A stretch of 64,000 nucleotides of DNA from Gilvimarinus xylanilyticus (GTDB lineage: Bacteria; Pseudomonadota; Gammaproteobacteria; Pseudomonadales; Cellvibrionaceae). The stretch is taken from contig NZ_JAMFTH010000002.1 in the NCBI RefSeq assembly GCF_024195295.1, positions 310,001 to 374,000 of the forward strand. Reading direction: 5' to 3'. Under the pieces are notes generated by a model. It did not search any database. It was not told where the DNA came from and worked only from the letters and a program-made list of their open reading frames with translations. Made by a program: the position numbers and the translations under genes. Shown piece by piece: positions 45,257 to 53,819 of the stretch (within the stretch, counting starts at the first letter, position 1; every line of letters starts with the position of its first letter).

Positions 45257-45913
45257 CTACAGAGTGTTATATTCGCTCCAGCCTTTGTCCCACTGGCTGG
45301 TGATATCAAAGTACCAGGTAAATTGCCGCCCCGTTACCGGCTCTTTGACCTCGACCACATCATAGGCGCGTCCGCCCTCTTCACGCTCCAGCCCCTGACC
45401 AATCATCTCCAACCCCTGGCTTTGAATAAACACCTGCAGCTCGGGGGTACTGGTACAGAAAAAGGCTTCGTCTTTGCTAGTGCCATTGCCCGAAGACCAA
45501 ATGGCCTCGACCAAACCGTTCAGCATAACTTGATGAAAGCTGCCCGCATCGTCGTTGCCCAGCATTTCCTCACACATCATCGCACCATAATGGCCGGGCA
45601 AGCTGATGTAGTTGGTTTTTAAAATGCTTTGGGCATGCTCGGAACAGCTGCGCCAGTCTTCGCGCCCCATAGCCTCGAACATAACCGGGGAAAGCGTAAT
45701 TTCGGCACCCGCGTAAGGGGAGTAGTAGCTGGTTTTAACATAGACTTCGCGCAGGCTGATCAGATCGGGCAGGGTCGTGTTTATGGCCACACTCTGGACT
45801 AGTTCGCGGTAAGCACTGTCGGCCCCCTTCTGAGATTGGGTATCGGGGCCGCTCCCCGTATGGCTACAGCCACTCAGGCACAGTATTAACCACGCCAGTC
45901 CAATCGCGCGCAT
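45257..45913 (-). CDS. DUF4919-like lipoprotein
   Basis: A 218-aa lipoprotein with signal MRAIGLAWLILCLSGC. The mature part resembles DUF4919: SAYRELVQSVAINTTLPDLI, YVKTSYYSPYAGAE and NYISLPGHYGAMMC. The ATG at 45913 lies behind AAGGAG; the open frame extends upstream but would bury the signal. Function unknown. It is upstream of the PNPOx-like gene. Confidence 0.82.
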   Translation of the reverse strand: MRAIGLAWLILCLSGCSHTGSGPDTQSQKGADSAYRELVQSVAINTTLPDLISLREVYVKTSYYSPYAGAEITLSPVMFEAMGREDWRSCSEHAQSILKTNYISLPGHYGAMMCEEMLGNDDAGSFHQVMLNGLVEAIWSSGNGTSKDEAFFCTSTPELQVFIQSQGLEMIGQGLEREEGGRAYDVVEVKEPVTGRQFTWYFDITSQWDKGWSEYNTL

Positions 45914-46098
45914 ATCAAGCTCCTTTTTGCCTGCTCTGATACCCGACACTGTCCGCAAAACCGGGCAGTGGCCGGGAGGGGCACTTGCCCACACCTGGAA
46001 AAGACGAAGCATAGCACGCTACTGCTGCGATGCTGAGCCTGCCATGGGGTTTCAACAGCCTGGGTGACAATCTTTTTCACATAACGCACACGAAATAG

Positions 46099-46113
46099 TA
46101 ATGATTTGTATTA
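46099..46113 (+). promoter_or_regulatory. Possible Fur box upstream of the PepSY gene
   Basis: TAATGATTTGTATTA matches the 15-bp core of a Fur box at 11 positions and lies 46 bases before the start codon. PepSY membrane proteins are often iron-regulated, so the site is plausible but degenerate. Confidence 0.4.
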
Positions 46114-46158
46114 CAATGGCGTCTTATTTTTAAGCAGTAACAGTTTCAGGTAATTCCA

Positions 46159-47418
46159 ATGCGCGCTTTTATGCTACGTCTGCACCGGTATATGGGGCTG
46201 ACTATCGCCGTTTTCCTGGTCATCACCGGTGTAACCGGTGCCATTATCTCGTGGGATCACGAGCTGGACGAATGGCTCAACCCCCATCTAAACGAGACAC
46301 ACACGAAAGGCACTCCCATCGCCGCCACCGAACTGGCAGCAATGGTTGAGAAGGAATTCCCCAAGGTAGAAGTCACCTACTTTGAGCTGGCGCCCGAGCC
46401 CGGCCACTCGCAATACTTTTGGGTGGCGCCCCGGGTCAACCCGGAAACCGGGCACTTGTACAAGCCCGAGTTTAACCAGGTGTACGTTGACCCGGTCAGC
46501 GGCGAGATTATGGGCAAGCGCCTGTGGGGCCAGGTGTGGCCTATTACCGGCGAGACGTTTATGTCTTTCTTGTACAAGCTGCACTTCAGCCTGCACATCC
46601 CCGAGTTTTTCGACATAGACCACTGGGGCCTTTGGCTGCTGGGCGTAATCGCACTGATTTGGACCTTTGACTGTTTTGTGGGCTTTTACCTCACCTTGCC
46701 GCGCAACAAAGGTCGCGAGCGCAAAAACGGCCGCGGTTGGATGAGCCGCTGGGCACCGGCGTGGAAAATCCGCCGCACCGCAGGGCCCATACGTTTTAAC
46801 TTTGATTTGCACCGCGCCCTGGGCCTGTGGACCTGGCTGCTGCTGTTTATCATTGCCTTTACCGCCTTCTCGCTCAACCTGTATCGCGAGGTGTTTTATC
46901 CGGTAATGTCTATGGTGTCGGATGTGACCCCATCGCCGCTGGAAGAACGCGTGCCCAACGACCACGACGAGCCCATTACACCGACACTGACCTTCAGCGA
47001 TATCGAGACCCTGGCGCGCACCGAGGGTGATGCCATCGGCTGGACTCAACCCGTGGGCTCTATTTGGTACGCCCGAGAGTGGGGCATGTACCGCGTAGAG
47101 TATTTCGCCGGTGGTGACAGCCACGGCGCTGGCGGCGTGGGCCACGAGGCCCTGTTCTTTGATGGCCATACCGGCGAAGTACTGGGCGATTTTGTGCCCT
47201 GGGAAGGCACGGCCGCCGATATTTTTGTGCAGGCGCAATTCCCGTTGCACTCGGGCCGTATTCTCGGCTTACCCGGTCGCATTTTAATTTCCATTATGGG
47301 TATTGTGGTGGCCGCCCTCAGCATCACCGGGGTGGTTATCTGGTGGCGCAAAGTGAAGGCCAAAGAAAAGCGCATAGCACAAATGCAAGCCGAGGCGCGG
47401 CCCGCTACCGCCTCTTAA
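46159..47418 (+). CDS. PepSY-associated TM protein (iron-regulated reductase-like)
   Basis: A 419-aa inner-membrane protein of the PepSY_TM family. Four TM helices: about 9-30, 155-180, 215-240 and 370-392; conserved His residues at the membrane (LHRYMGL, KLHFSLHIP, FDLHRALGLW, FPLHSGRILG) suggest haem binding. The periplasmic PepSY regions lie between TM1-2 and TM3-4. Relatives reduce ferric siderophores or accompany TonB receptors; none is adjacent here. A terminator follows. Confidence 0.9.
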   Translation: MRAFMLRLHRYMGLTIAVFLVITGVTGAIISWDHELDEWLNPHLNETHTKGTPIAATELAAMVEKEFPKVEVTYFELAPEPGHSQYFWVAPRVNPETGHLYKPEFNQVYVDPVSGEIMGKRLWGQVWPITGETFMSFLYKLHFSLHIPEFFDIDHWGLWLLGVIALIWTFDCFVGFYLTLPRNKGRERKNGRGWMSRWAPAWKIRRTAGPIRFNFDLHRALGLWTWLLLFIIAFTAFSLNLYREVFYPVMSMVSDVTPSPLEERVPNDHDEPITPTLTFSDIETLARTEGDAIGWTQPVGSIWYAREWGMYRVEYFAGGDSHGAGGVGHEALFFDGHTGEVLGDFVPWEGTAADIFVQAQFPLHSGRILGLPGRILISIMGIVVAALSITGVVIWWRKVKAKEKRIAQMQAEARPATAS

Positions 47419-47429
47419 ACACCGATCAA

Positions 47430-47452
47430 GGCCAGCTTAGCTGGCCTTTTTT
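47430..47452 (+). terminator. Rho-independent terminator of the PepSY gene
   Basis: GGCCAGC/GCTGGCC hairpin with TTA loop followed by six T, 11 bases after the stop. Confidence 0.88.
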
Positions 47453-47534
47453 GTGGGCATAGACAAGCGGACTTTCAATCGCAAAGTTTACGCGCTATTT
47501 TTACTGTTCACCCGCGCGGCAAAGGAACTTAGCC

Positions 47535-48623
47535 ATGCCATACAGCCCAGGTACTAATCTTTTACGTCGTCTCGCCATGGGCGCAGCCTTAAGCATCAGC
47601 ACCACACTCGCCTGCGCCCAAGCCACCGGCGACGCCAGCCCCCACGAAAAGAAAGAATCCCCCTGGTTGCTGGTACCCAAAATCAGCAGCAACCCCAAAA
47701 TTGGCACTTCGGTGGGCGGCGTGGGCGGCTACCTGTTTCAACTTGATAAAGAGTCCACCGCCTCAATGGCGGCGCTGATGGCCAACTACAGCGATACCGA
47801 CTCGGTGACGGCCTCGGGCTTTTTCAAAGGCTTTTGGGACGGCGACAGCAAACGTTTGATTGCCGGTTTGGCCGGAGGAAAAATTCGCAACGATTACGAA
47901 GATTACCTGGGCACCGGTCAGGAAGTTTCCACCACCGATGATATGAAATTTGCGTTTGTGCGCTACCTGCAAGAGGTCCACAAAAACTGGTTTGTGGGTG
48001 GCCAGGCGGTCTACACCAATTACTACATCGACGGCGAAGGTTTACTCACCGATGAAATTTTCTCGCTGCTGGGTCTTACCGGTTATACCTCGGGTGGGGT
48101 GGGCTTAACCGCTATGTACGATAGCCGCGACAATCAGAACTCACCCCTTCGGGGGATGAACCTGAACCTTAGCAACATCGCCTACCGGGAAAATTTAGGG
48201 GGTGACCAGGACTTCGACACCTACCGGTTGCAGTTTAAACACTACTTACCCGTGGGCGCCAAATCGGTCTTTGCCTACCGCGCGGTGGGCCGCTGGAGCG
48301 ATGACGCCCCAACAGGCGCTTACTCAAGCGTGGCCCTGCGCGGCTACACACGGGGCCAGTATCTGGCGCCCAACTCGGTGATGGCTGAGGGTGAACTGCG
48401 CTGGAACCTCACCGGTAAATGGGGGCTGCACCTGTTTGGCGGTGTGTCTTGCCTATACGGTGACGACAAAAGCTGCGGCGACAGTGAGAATATTTACACC
48501 AGTGGCGGTGTGGGTGGCGAGTATATGCTTAAGCCCTCGCAGCGCATGGTGGTCTCGGCTGACTATGCCGTGGGCGAGGGGGATAACCAGGGGTTTTATT
48601 TGCGCTTTGGTCAGGCGTTTTAA
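47535..48623 (+). CDS. Omp85/BamA-type outer-membrane barrel, short form
   Basis: A 362-aa exported beta-barrel of the Omp85 superfamily (surface antigen family) without POTRA domains. Signal peptide to about residue 29 (ALSISTTLACA), a short periplasmic start with WLLVPKISSNPKIGTSVGG, then alternating strands; the sixteen-strand barrel ends YLRFGQAF with terminal Phe. LRGYTRGQYLAPN resembles the RGF-type motif on loop 6. Short Omp85 proteins are porin- or lipid-related; substrate unknown. Confidence 0.86.
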   Translation: MPYSPGTNLLRRLAMGAALSISTTLACAQATGDASPHEKKESPWLLVPKISSNPKIGTSVGGVGGYLFQLDKESTASMAALMANYSDTDSVTASGFFKGFWDGDSKRLIAGLAGGKIRNDYEDYLGTGQEVSTTDDMKFAFVRYLQEVHKNWFVGGQAVYTNYYIDGEGLLTDEIFSLLGLTGYTSGGVGLTAMYDSRDNQNSPLRGMNLNLSNIAYRENLGGDQDFDTYRLQFKHYLPVGAKSVFAYRAVGRWSDDAPTGAYSSVALRGYTRGQYLAPNSVMAEGELRWNLTGKWGLHLFGGVSCLYGDDKSCGDSENIYTSGGVGGEYMLKPSQRMVVSADYAVGEGDNQGFYLRFGQAF

Positions 48624-48708
48624 CGTTTTACGTTAGTTTACCTGCCCACATTCAACTGCAAACACCATTCACTGGTCTATACAGGCAACTTTTCATTAGG
48701 AGTTGTCT

Positions 48709-49161
48709 ATGCCCCGTTTATTGCTTTGCAGCCTTACCGTATTCCTTACCGCCTGCGCCAACGGCCCGGATCGCGAGCCACCACACATGGAACATAAGCT
48801 TCATACCAGTATTTACGACAACGGCTCGAAGTTGTTTGTGTTCCAGATGTTGCGCGCCTCTGGGCAGGATGGGGCCAGAGAAGGCGCCGGGCCGAGGGGC
48901 GGTGGCCATGGCGGGCCGCCACCGGGGGGTAGCCGCGGAGGTAAACCCGGCAAGGGGCCAGACCCGGACAAATTGCTCAAGCAAGCCCACGAGGCCTTAG
49001 CACTTACGCTGGCAGAAACCGGCTACTGCCGCGAAGGCTATATGACGCTGGAAGAAAAAACCGACCGCGGCCAGCTGGCCATTCGCGGTGAGTGCACCGA
49101 AACTGCGACCGAGGCGGATAGAGAAGAATTTGGCAAGGGAAAGCTGCCCCAGTGGTATTAG
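48709..49161 (+). CDS. Gly-rich hypothetical lipoprotein
   Basis: A 150-aa lipoprotein (lipobox LTAC) with a central Gly/Pro-rich segment (GPRGGGHGGPPPGGSRGGKP) and a C-terminal half with three charged helices and two cysteines (GYCREGYMTL and GECTETA). The ATG at 48709 has AGGAG at seven bases; a TTG two codons upstream is the alternative. No family recognised. It is convergent with the deaminase. Confidence 0.75.
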   Translation: MPRLLLCSLTVFLTACANGPDREPPHMEHKLHTSIYDNGSKLFVFQMLRASGQDGAREGAGPRGGGHGGPPPGGSRGGKPGKGPDPDKLLKQAHEALALTLAETGYCREGYMTLEEKTDRGQLAIRGECTETATEADREEFGKGKLPQWY

Positions 49162-49179
49162 CCCTGGGGCACACGCTTT

Positions 49180-49662
49180 TTAATAAAGTGTTTTTCCGGC
49201 GTTACTGTGCCACTGCGCAAAGGGTCGCTCACTGTCGTTATCCGCAAGGTGCTGAAACGGTATTTGCCGTTGGGACAATGGCTGCGCGACCTCGCGGTAG
49301 ATAAGCGAATCATCAAAACCCGCCGCGGCGGCCTGCTCGCGGGTTGCGGCGAAGTACACGGCATCCAGTCGCGCCCAGTAAATGGCGCCCAGGCACATGG
49401 GGCAGGGTTCGCAACTGGCGTAGAGCACGCACCCGGTTAGCTGGTGACTCTGCAAATACTCGCAGGCCTCGCGTATGGCGACGACTTCGGCATGGGCCGT
49501 AGGATCGCAACTTGAGGTAACTTTATTGCTGGCGGCAGCCAGCACTTTGCCATCACCCACAATCACCGCGCCGAAAGGGCCACCGCCACTGGCGGCGGAA
49601 TCGGCGGCAAGGTCTATGCTGCGCTGTAAATAATCGCGATGCTCCATAACGCTCCCGGTCAT
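49180..49662 (-). CDS. Nucleoside/guanine deaminase family protein
   Basis: A 160-aa zinc deaminase of the cytidine-deaminase-like fold. Zinc ligands and proton shuttle: His57 and Glu59 (HAEV), Cys87 and Cys90 (PCPMC). The text GGPFGAVIV and NKVTSSCDPTAHAE is closest to the guanine deaminases of the GuaD/YkoA kind. Its start overlaps the response-regulator stop by one base (TAATG), so the two are translationally coupled. Confidence 0.9.
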   Translation of the reverse strand: MTGSVMEHRDYLQRSIDLAADSAASGGGPFGAVIVGDGKVLAAASNKVTSSCDPTAHAEVVAIREACEYLQSHQLTGCVLYASCEPCPMCLGAIYWARLDAVYFAATREQAAAAGFDDSLIYREVAQPLSQRQIPFQHLADNDSERPFAQWHSNAGKTLY

Positions 49663-50471
49663 TATCGCCCAAGCATATGCGACAACTGTTCGGCCTTGGC
49701 GCTGTCGTTGTCTACAAAGCGCAGCTGAATTTTCACCAGCCGACTGTCGGGCTTGGCCTCGGCGGCCTGTAAACTGTGGGTATAGGCGTTAAGCTGCAGG
49801 GTTTCGCTGCCGTCCTCGGTGCCCACATCAATCACCACCTGATCAAACAGTCCCGGCAAGCCGTTATCTTTGGCGATGGCCGCCGACAACATCTGCAAAT
49901 TTAAATCGCGAATCACGCAAGCGACAGGCGGCTTATTACTGTCAAAACGCAATTGCGCGCGCAGTTTTTTGGCTTTTTCCGGCGCGGCGGCGGGTGCGGT
50001 TTCGGGACTGGCGCCGCCGGTTAGCACATCCACCGAACCAAAGGCGTGACCCTGGGGCTGGGCACCGCCACGGCCGGGACCAGCGGGAAGCTTGCCAACC
50101 TTTTTCAGCTGTTTAAAGACTTTGCGGATCAACTCGTCGGGGGTAAAGGGCTTGGTAATGTAATCCGACACCCCGGCCTGCACGGCCTTCACCACATGGG
50201 CGCGGTCGCCCTGGCTGGAAATCATGATAAAAGGCGTGGCCTGGTAGCGTTCATCCTTGCGCAGCTGGCGCAACAATTCTTCGCCGCTGACATTGGGCAT
50301 TTCCCAGTCGGATAAAATTAAATCCATGGTCTGACCGCGCAGGGCCGCCAGGGCCCTGCTGCCATCCGGCGCCTCGTAAATTTCAGCCCCGGGCAGCTTG
50401 TCGCGCAGGTGTTTTTTTACCATGTCGCGGACAAAGCTGGCGTCATCCGCCACGAGTATTCTCAACGCCAT
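49662..50471 (-). CDS. CheY-like response regulator with extra C-terminal domain
   Basis: A 269-aa protein with a receiver domain (about 1-120): acidic pocket Asp9-Asp10, phosphorylation site Asp55, and Lys107 in YITKPF. A Gly/Pro/Ala-rich hinge (about 130-165) leads to a C-terminal domain of about 100 residues resembling PilZ-type beta-barrels (LRAQLRFDSNKPPVACVIRD), though the RxxxR cyclic-di-GMP motif is not convincing. No kinase is adjacent. It overlaps the deaminase start. Confidence 0.88.
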   Translation of the reverse strand: MALRILVADDASFVRDMVKKHLRDKLPGAEIYEAPDGSRALAALRGQTMDLILSDWEMPNVSGEELLRQLRKDERYQATPFIMISSQGDRAHVVKAVQAGVSDYITKPFTPDELIRKVFKQLKKVGKLPAGPGRGGAQPQGHAFGSVDVLTGGASPETAPAAAPEKAKKLRAQLRFDSNKPPVACVIRDLNLQMLSAAIAKDNGLPGLFDQVVIDVGTEDGSETLQLNAYTHSLQAAEAKPDSRLVKIQLRFVDNDSAKAEQLSHMLGR

Positions 50472-50545
50472 TCCTGGCCCTCGGTATTAACAGGTGTATG
50501 TCAGAGCATAGCCGAAACTGCGGCGCGCGGCTCAGACGCGCCGTA

Positions 50546-51316
50546 TTATTCTTTGCGGGTAAAGACCCACTCGCGCTCTTTGGATAGCTCGGGGGCAAAG
50601 CCGTAGCCGTCTACATCAAAGCCTTTAAGGTCTTCGGCCGATGTAATGCGATTTTTAATAATATAGGCGCTCATCAGCCCGCGTGCCTTTTTAGCGTAAA
50701 AGCTGATGATTTTGTACTGGCCGTTTTTCCAGTCTTTAAAGAGCGGGGTAATAATCTCGGCGTCGACCTGTTTGGGCTTAACCGCTTTGTAGTATTCGTT
50801 CGAGGCCAGATTCACCAGCACCTTACCTTTAGTCGCCGCCAGCTGTTCATTAATGGCGGTGGTCAGACTATCGCCCCAAAACTGGTACAAGTTATCGCCA
50901 CGCTGGTTTTTAAATTTAGTGCCCATCTCCAGCCGGTAAGGCTGAATCAGATCCAGCGGTCGCAAAAGGCCGTACAGTCCCGAGAGAATCCGCAGATGCT
51001 TTTGCGCAAAGTCAAAGTCTCGCGCTTTAAAGGTCTCGGCCGCCAGCCCTGTATACACATCGCCCTGAAACGCCAAAGCCGCCTGTTTGGCATTGGCGGG
51101 GCTAAAGGGGGTTTTAAAGGCCTGGTAGCGGTCGAAATTCAGCACCCCCAGCTTGTCCGAGATTTTCATTAAGCCCGAGATATCCGCCGGCGACAGCTCC
51201 CGCAGCTCTTTTATCAAAGCGTCAGAATCTTTTAAAAAATCCGGCTGAGTATATTTGTCGGTCACCGGAGCGGTGTCAAAATCCAGGGTTTTGGCTGGCG
51301 AAATCAGTATTAGCAT
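50546..51316 (-). CDS. yaaA: Peroxide stress protein YaaA
   Basis: A 256-aa cytoplasmic protein of the YaaA/DUF328 family, which limits unincorporated iron during peroxide stress and has DNA-binding activity. Family text is clear from [14 protein letters not shown] through [20 protein letters not shown] and [11 protein letters not shown] to the C-terminal [19 protein letters not shown]. Length is normal. It lies downstream of the DUF4265-like gene by 16 bases, likely co-transcribed. Confidence 0.95.
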   Translation of the reverse strand: MLILISPAKTLDFDTAPVTDKYTQPDFLKDSDALIKELRELSPADISGLMKISDKLGVLNFDRYQAFKTPFSPANAKQAALAFQGDVYTGLAAETFKARDFDFAQKHLRILSGLYGLLRPLDLIQPYRLEMGTKFKNQRGDNLYQFWGDSLTTAINEQLAATKGKVLVNLASNEYYKAVKPKQVDAEIITPLFKDWKNGQYKIISFYAKKARGLMSAYIIKNRITSAEDLKGFDVDGYGFAPELSKEREWVFTRKE

Positions 51317-51332
51317 AGCTCTCTCGTCGGGG

Positions 51333-51809
51333 TTATTCGGGCTTTAAAATCTCTTGCCACCAGTTTAAGGGGGTGACGCCGTCGGCGGGGTCGTAGACAT
51401 TGCCGTACAGCCACATGGCGTTTTCACTGTTGATGGGGTTAAACACATTCTCGATGGCGGTAAAGCCGCAGCTGACGTGAATGGTATAAATCAGCATGCG
51501 CGGTGTTTCAAAATCCAGCTCGCCACCCAATTTGGCCACCGGGCCATTGAGTTGATCGGCCAATGCCCCGGTATCGGTTTTGCTGTAGACCCGCACGCTC
51601 AAGTTACCGCTATGCTGGACAATTTCAAACTCGCGCTTGTCCGGCTCGGCTTTAATGATATCGCCCCCCGCCAGGCCTTTTACGAAGGCGGGCGAGCGCA
51701 CCAACTGCACGGTATCGTCAGGCAGTACTTTAACCGCCAATCGCTCAACCATAGGTTGGCCGTCGGGTTTAAGGCCGGCAAATAATTCTATCGCTTGCAG
51801 TGATTCCAT
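51333..51809 (-). CDS. DUF4265-like hypothetical protein
   Basis: A 158-aa soluble protein. The beta-rich middle ([20 protein letters not shown], then [19 protein letters not shown]) resembles DUF4265, and the C-terminal part ([20 protein letters not shown]) is well conserved-looking. No catalytic motif is visible. It is the first gene of a likely pair with yaaA. Confidence 0.75.
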   Translation of the reverse strand: MESLQAIELFAGLKPDGQPMVERLAVKVLPDDTVQLVRSPAFVKGLAGGDIIKAEPDKREFEIVQHSGNLSVRVYSKTDTGALADQLNGPVAKLGGELDFETPRMLIYTIHVSCGFTAIENVFNPINSENAMWLYGNVYDPADGVTPLNWWQEILKPE

Positions 51810-51933
51810 GTATCCTCTGTGCAGGTAAAATGGGCATTATAAATGCTAGCTAAATGCTTAAGCTATGCGTTACATCAATTACGCCTGCGCTCACGCCCGA
51901 GCATTAAGGTTATAACAACATAAGGAGTCAGTT

Positions 51934-53217
51934 GTGAAATTGCTTCGATCTATCGCCTCTATTGCGCTGCTGGCGGCACTGGCCACAGGTTGCAGCGTCA
52001 ACCCGGTCACCGGCAGCAACGAGTTGTCACTAATGTCGCCCGAGCAAGAGGTGGCCATTGGCGAACAGCAATACGAACCCAGCCAACAGTCCCAGGGCGG
52101 CCGCTATGTGGTGGACCCGGATTTAAACGTCTACGTCAATAACGTGGGCCAAAAGCTTGCCCGCGTCAGCGACCGGCCCGACTTGCCCTACGAGTTTGTG
52201 GTGTTGAATAACAACGTGCCCAACGCCTGGGCCCTGCCCGGCGGCAAGATTGCCATTAACCGCGGCCTGCTGGTACTGCTGGATGACGAGTCGGAGCTGG
52301 CGGCGGTGCTGGGCCATGAAATTGTTCACGCCGCAGCGCGCCACGGTGCCCAGCAGCAAACTCAGGGTACCTTGCTGAATGTAGGCCTAATGGCCGCCGG
52401 GGTCGCTCTGGCCACCCAGGACCACGAGGCCGCTGGCTTGGCCGTGGGCGCGCTGGGTGTGGGCGCCCAGGCATGGCAAGCCCAGTATGGCCAGCGCCAG
52501 GAATTGCAGGCCGATAAATACGGCATAGATTATATGGTTCGCGCCGGTTACGACCCTCAGGGCGCGGTAGAATTGCAAAAAACCTTTGTAAAATTGTCCG
52601 AGGGCCAGAGCGCCAGCTGGATGGAAAGCTTCTTCGCGAGTCACCCGCCATCGCAAAAACGGGTGGAGGCCAATCGCGAAATGGCCGCCGAGCACCCGGG
52701 CGGGGTGCGCAACCGAGCGGAGTACCAAAACGCCATTGCCCAGCTCAAAGAAGACATGGATGCCTATAAAGATTACCAGCAAGCTTTAAAGGCCATGAGC
52801 GAGGAAAACTACACCCGGGCACAACAGCTGGCCGATAGCGCGGTTAAAGCCCAGCCCAAAGAACCGCTGTTTTGGGAGTTACAGGGCCGTCTGGATGCCC
52901 AGAAAAAGGATATGGACGCCGCCGCCCAGGCCTTTGGCCGCGCCATTAGCGCCAACCCCGAATACTTTCGCCCCTATGTCTATCGCGGCATGGCCTATAA
53001 GCAGCTGGACAAACCCCAGCAAGCCGCCGCCGACTTTCAAAAAAGCATGAACCTGCTACCCACCCAGATCAGCGCCTACTATTTGGGTGAGTACGCCATG
53101 GAGAACGGCGATCGGCAAAAAGCTATTCAATACTTTCAAATGGCGGCCCAGGGCGATGGCGAAATCGCCAAGGCGGCGCAGGCCAAACTACAGCAATTGC
53201 AGCAGCAGGGCGGTTAA
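51934..53217 (+). CDS. M48-family metalloprotease lipoprotein with C-terminal TPR
   Basis: A 427-aa exported zinc protease related to BepA (YfgC), which removes stalled outer-membrane proteins. Lipobox ATGC at Cys20; zinc motif HEIVH (128-132) in LGHEIVHAAARHG; third ligand Glu190 (ELQADKYGIDYM). The C-terminal third contains TPR units (PLFWELQGRLDAQKKDMDAA and FRPYVYRGMAYKQLDKPQQA). Start is GTG, seven bases after AAGGAG. A terminator follows, overlapping the upstream region of the TRAP gene. Confidence 0.92.
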   Translation: MKLLRSIASIALLAALATGCSVNPVTGSNELSLMSPEQEVAIGEQQYEPSQQSQGGRYVVDPDLNVYVNNVGQKLARVSDRPDLPYEFVVLNNNVPNAWALPGGKIAINRGLLVLLDDESELAAVLGHEIVHAAARHGAQQQTQGTLLNVGLMAAGVALATQDHEAAGLAVGALGVGAQAWQAQYGQRQELQADKYGIDYMVRAGYDPQGAVELQKTFVKLSEGQSASWMESFFASHPPSQKRVEANREMAAEHPGGVRNRAEYQNAIAQLKEDMDAYKDYQQALKAMSEENYTRAQQLADSAVKAQPKEPLFWELQGRLDAQKKDMDAAAQAFGRAISANPEYFRPYVYRGMAYKQLDKPQQAAADFQKSMNLLPTQISAYYLGEYAMENGDRQKAIQYFQMAAQGDGEIAKAAQAKLQQLQQQGG

Positions 53218-53231
53218 CCCTGCAATCATAG

Positions 53232-53258
53232 AAAGCGCCCGCTATAATGGGCGCTTTT
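53232..53258 (+). terminator. Rho-independent terminator of the M48 protease
   Basis: Nine-bp stem AAAGCGCCC/GGGCGCTTT with an eight-base loop and a short T run. It covers an in-frame ATG at 53247, which argues against that start for the next gene. Confidence 0.8.
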
Positions 53259-53285
53259 GCGATGCAGGCCGATAATAATAAGCTC

Positions 53286-53819
53286 ATGACTGAACACCAA
53301 AGCTTGCCCCCCACTCCCGCCATGGTTCGCCATCTGGACGCGATTACCGAATGGACCGGCCGCTGCTGCGCCTGGCTGACCCTGGTGATGGTGCTGACCA
53401 CCGTCGCCGTGGTTTTGCTGCGACGCTTTTTGGGCCTGGGCGCCACGGGCCTGCAAGAGGCGGTTATTTACATGCACGCGGCCGTGTTTTTGCTGGGGGC
53501 AGGCTATGCGCTCAAGCACGGCGAACAGGTGCGGGTGGATATTTTCTACCGCCGGTTTAGCCCGCGCACCCGCGCCTGGGTCGACGCCCTGGGCACTCTG
53601 GTTTTTTTGCTGCCAATGTGCGTATTTGTCGCGGCGATCTGTTGGTCTTTTGTGCTTAACTCGTGGCACATAGGCGAAGTGTCTACCGATGCCGGCGGGC
53701 TGCCCACCGTGTATTTACTCAAATCCCTGATGCTGCTGTTCGCGCTCAGCCTGGGGCTGGCGGCACTGGCCGAGCTGGGCCGGGCCATTGCTGTGCTGGT
53801 GTGGGGAGAGCGGTCGTGA
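53286..53819 (+). CDS. TRAP transporter small permease (DctQ type)
   Basis: A 177-aa inner-membrane subunit of a tripartite ATP-independent periplasmic transporter, with four TM helices. Family text: TLVMVLTTVAVVLLRRFLGL, LQEAVIYMHAAVFLLGAGYA and HGEQVRVDIFYRRF. I chose ATG 53286; an earlier in-frame ATG at 53247 lies in the preceding terminator. It overlaps the large permease by 4 bases. No periplasmic binding protein gene is near. Confidence 0.9.
   Translation: MTEHQSLPPTPAMVRHLDAITEWTGRCCAWLTLVMVLTTVAVVLLRRFLGLGATGLQEAVIYMHAAVFLLGAGYALKHGEQVRVDIFYRRFSPRTRAWVDALGTLVFLLPMCVFVAAICWSFVLNSWHIGEVSTDAGGLPTVYLLKSLMLLFALSLGLAALAELGRAIAVLVWGERS

Noticed and set aside
46288-47250. 320-codon minus-strand ORF
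   Set aside because: Antisense shadow of the PepSY gene, which has family motifs and TM helices.
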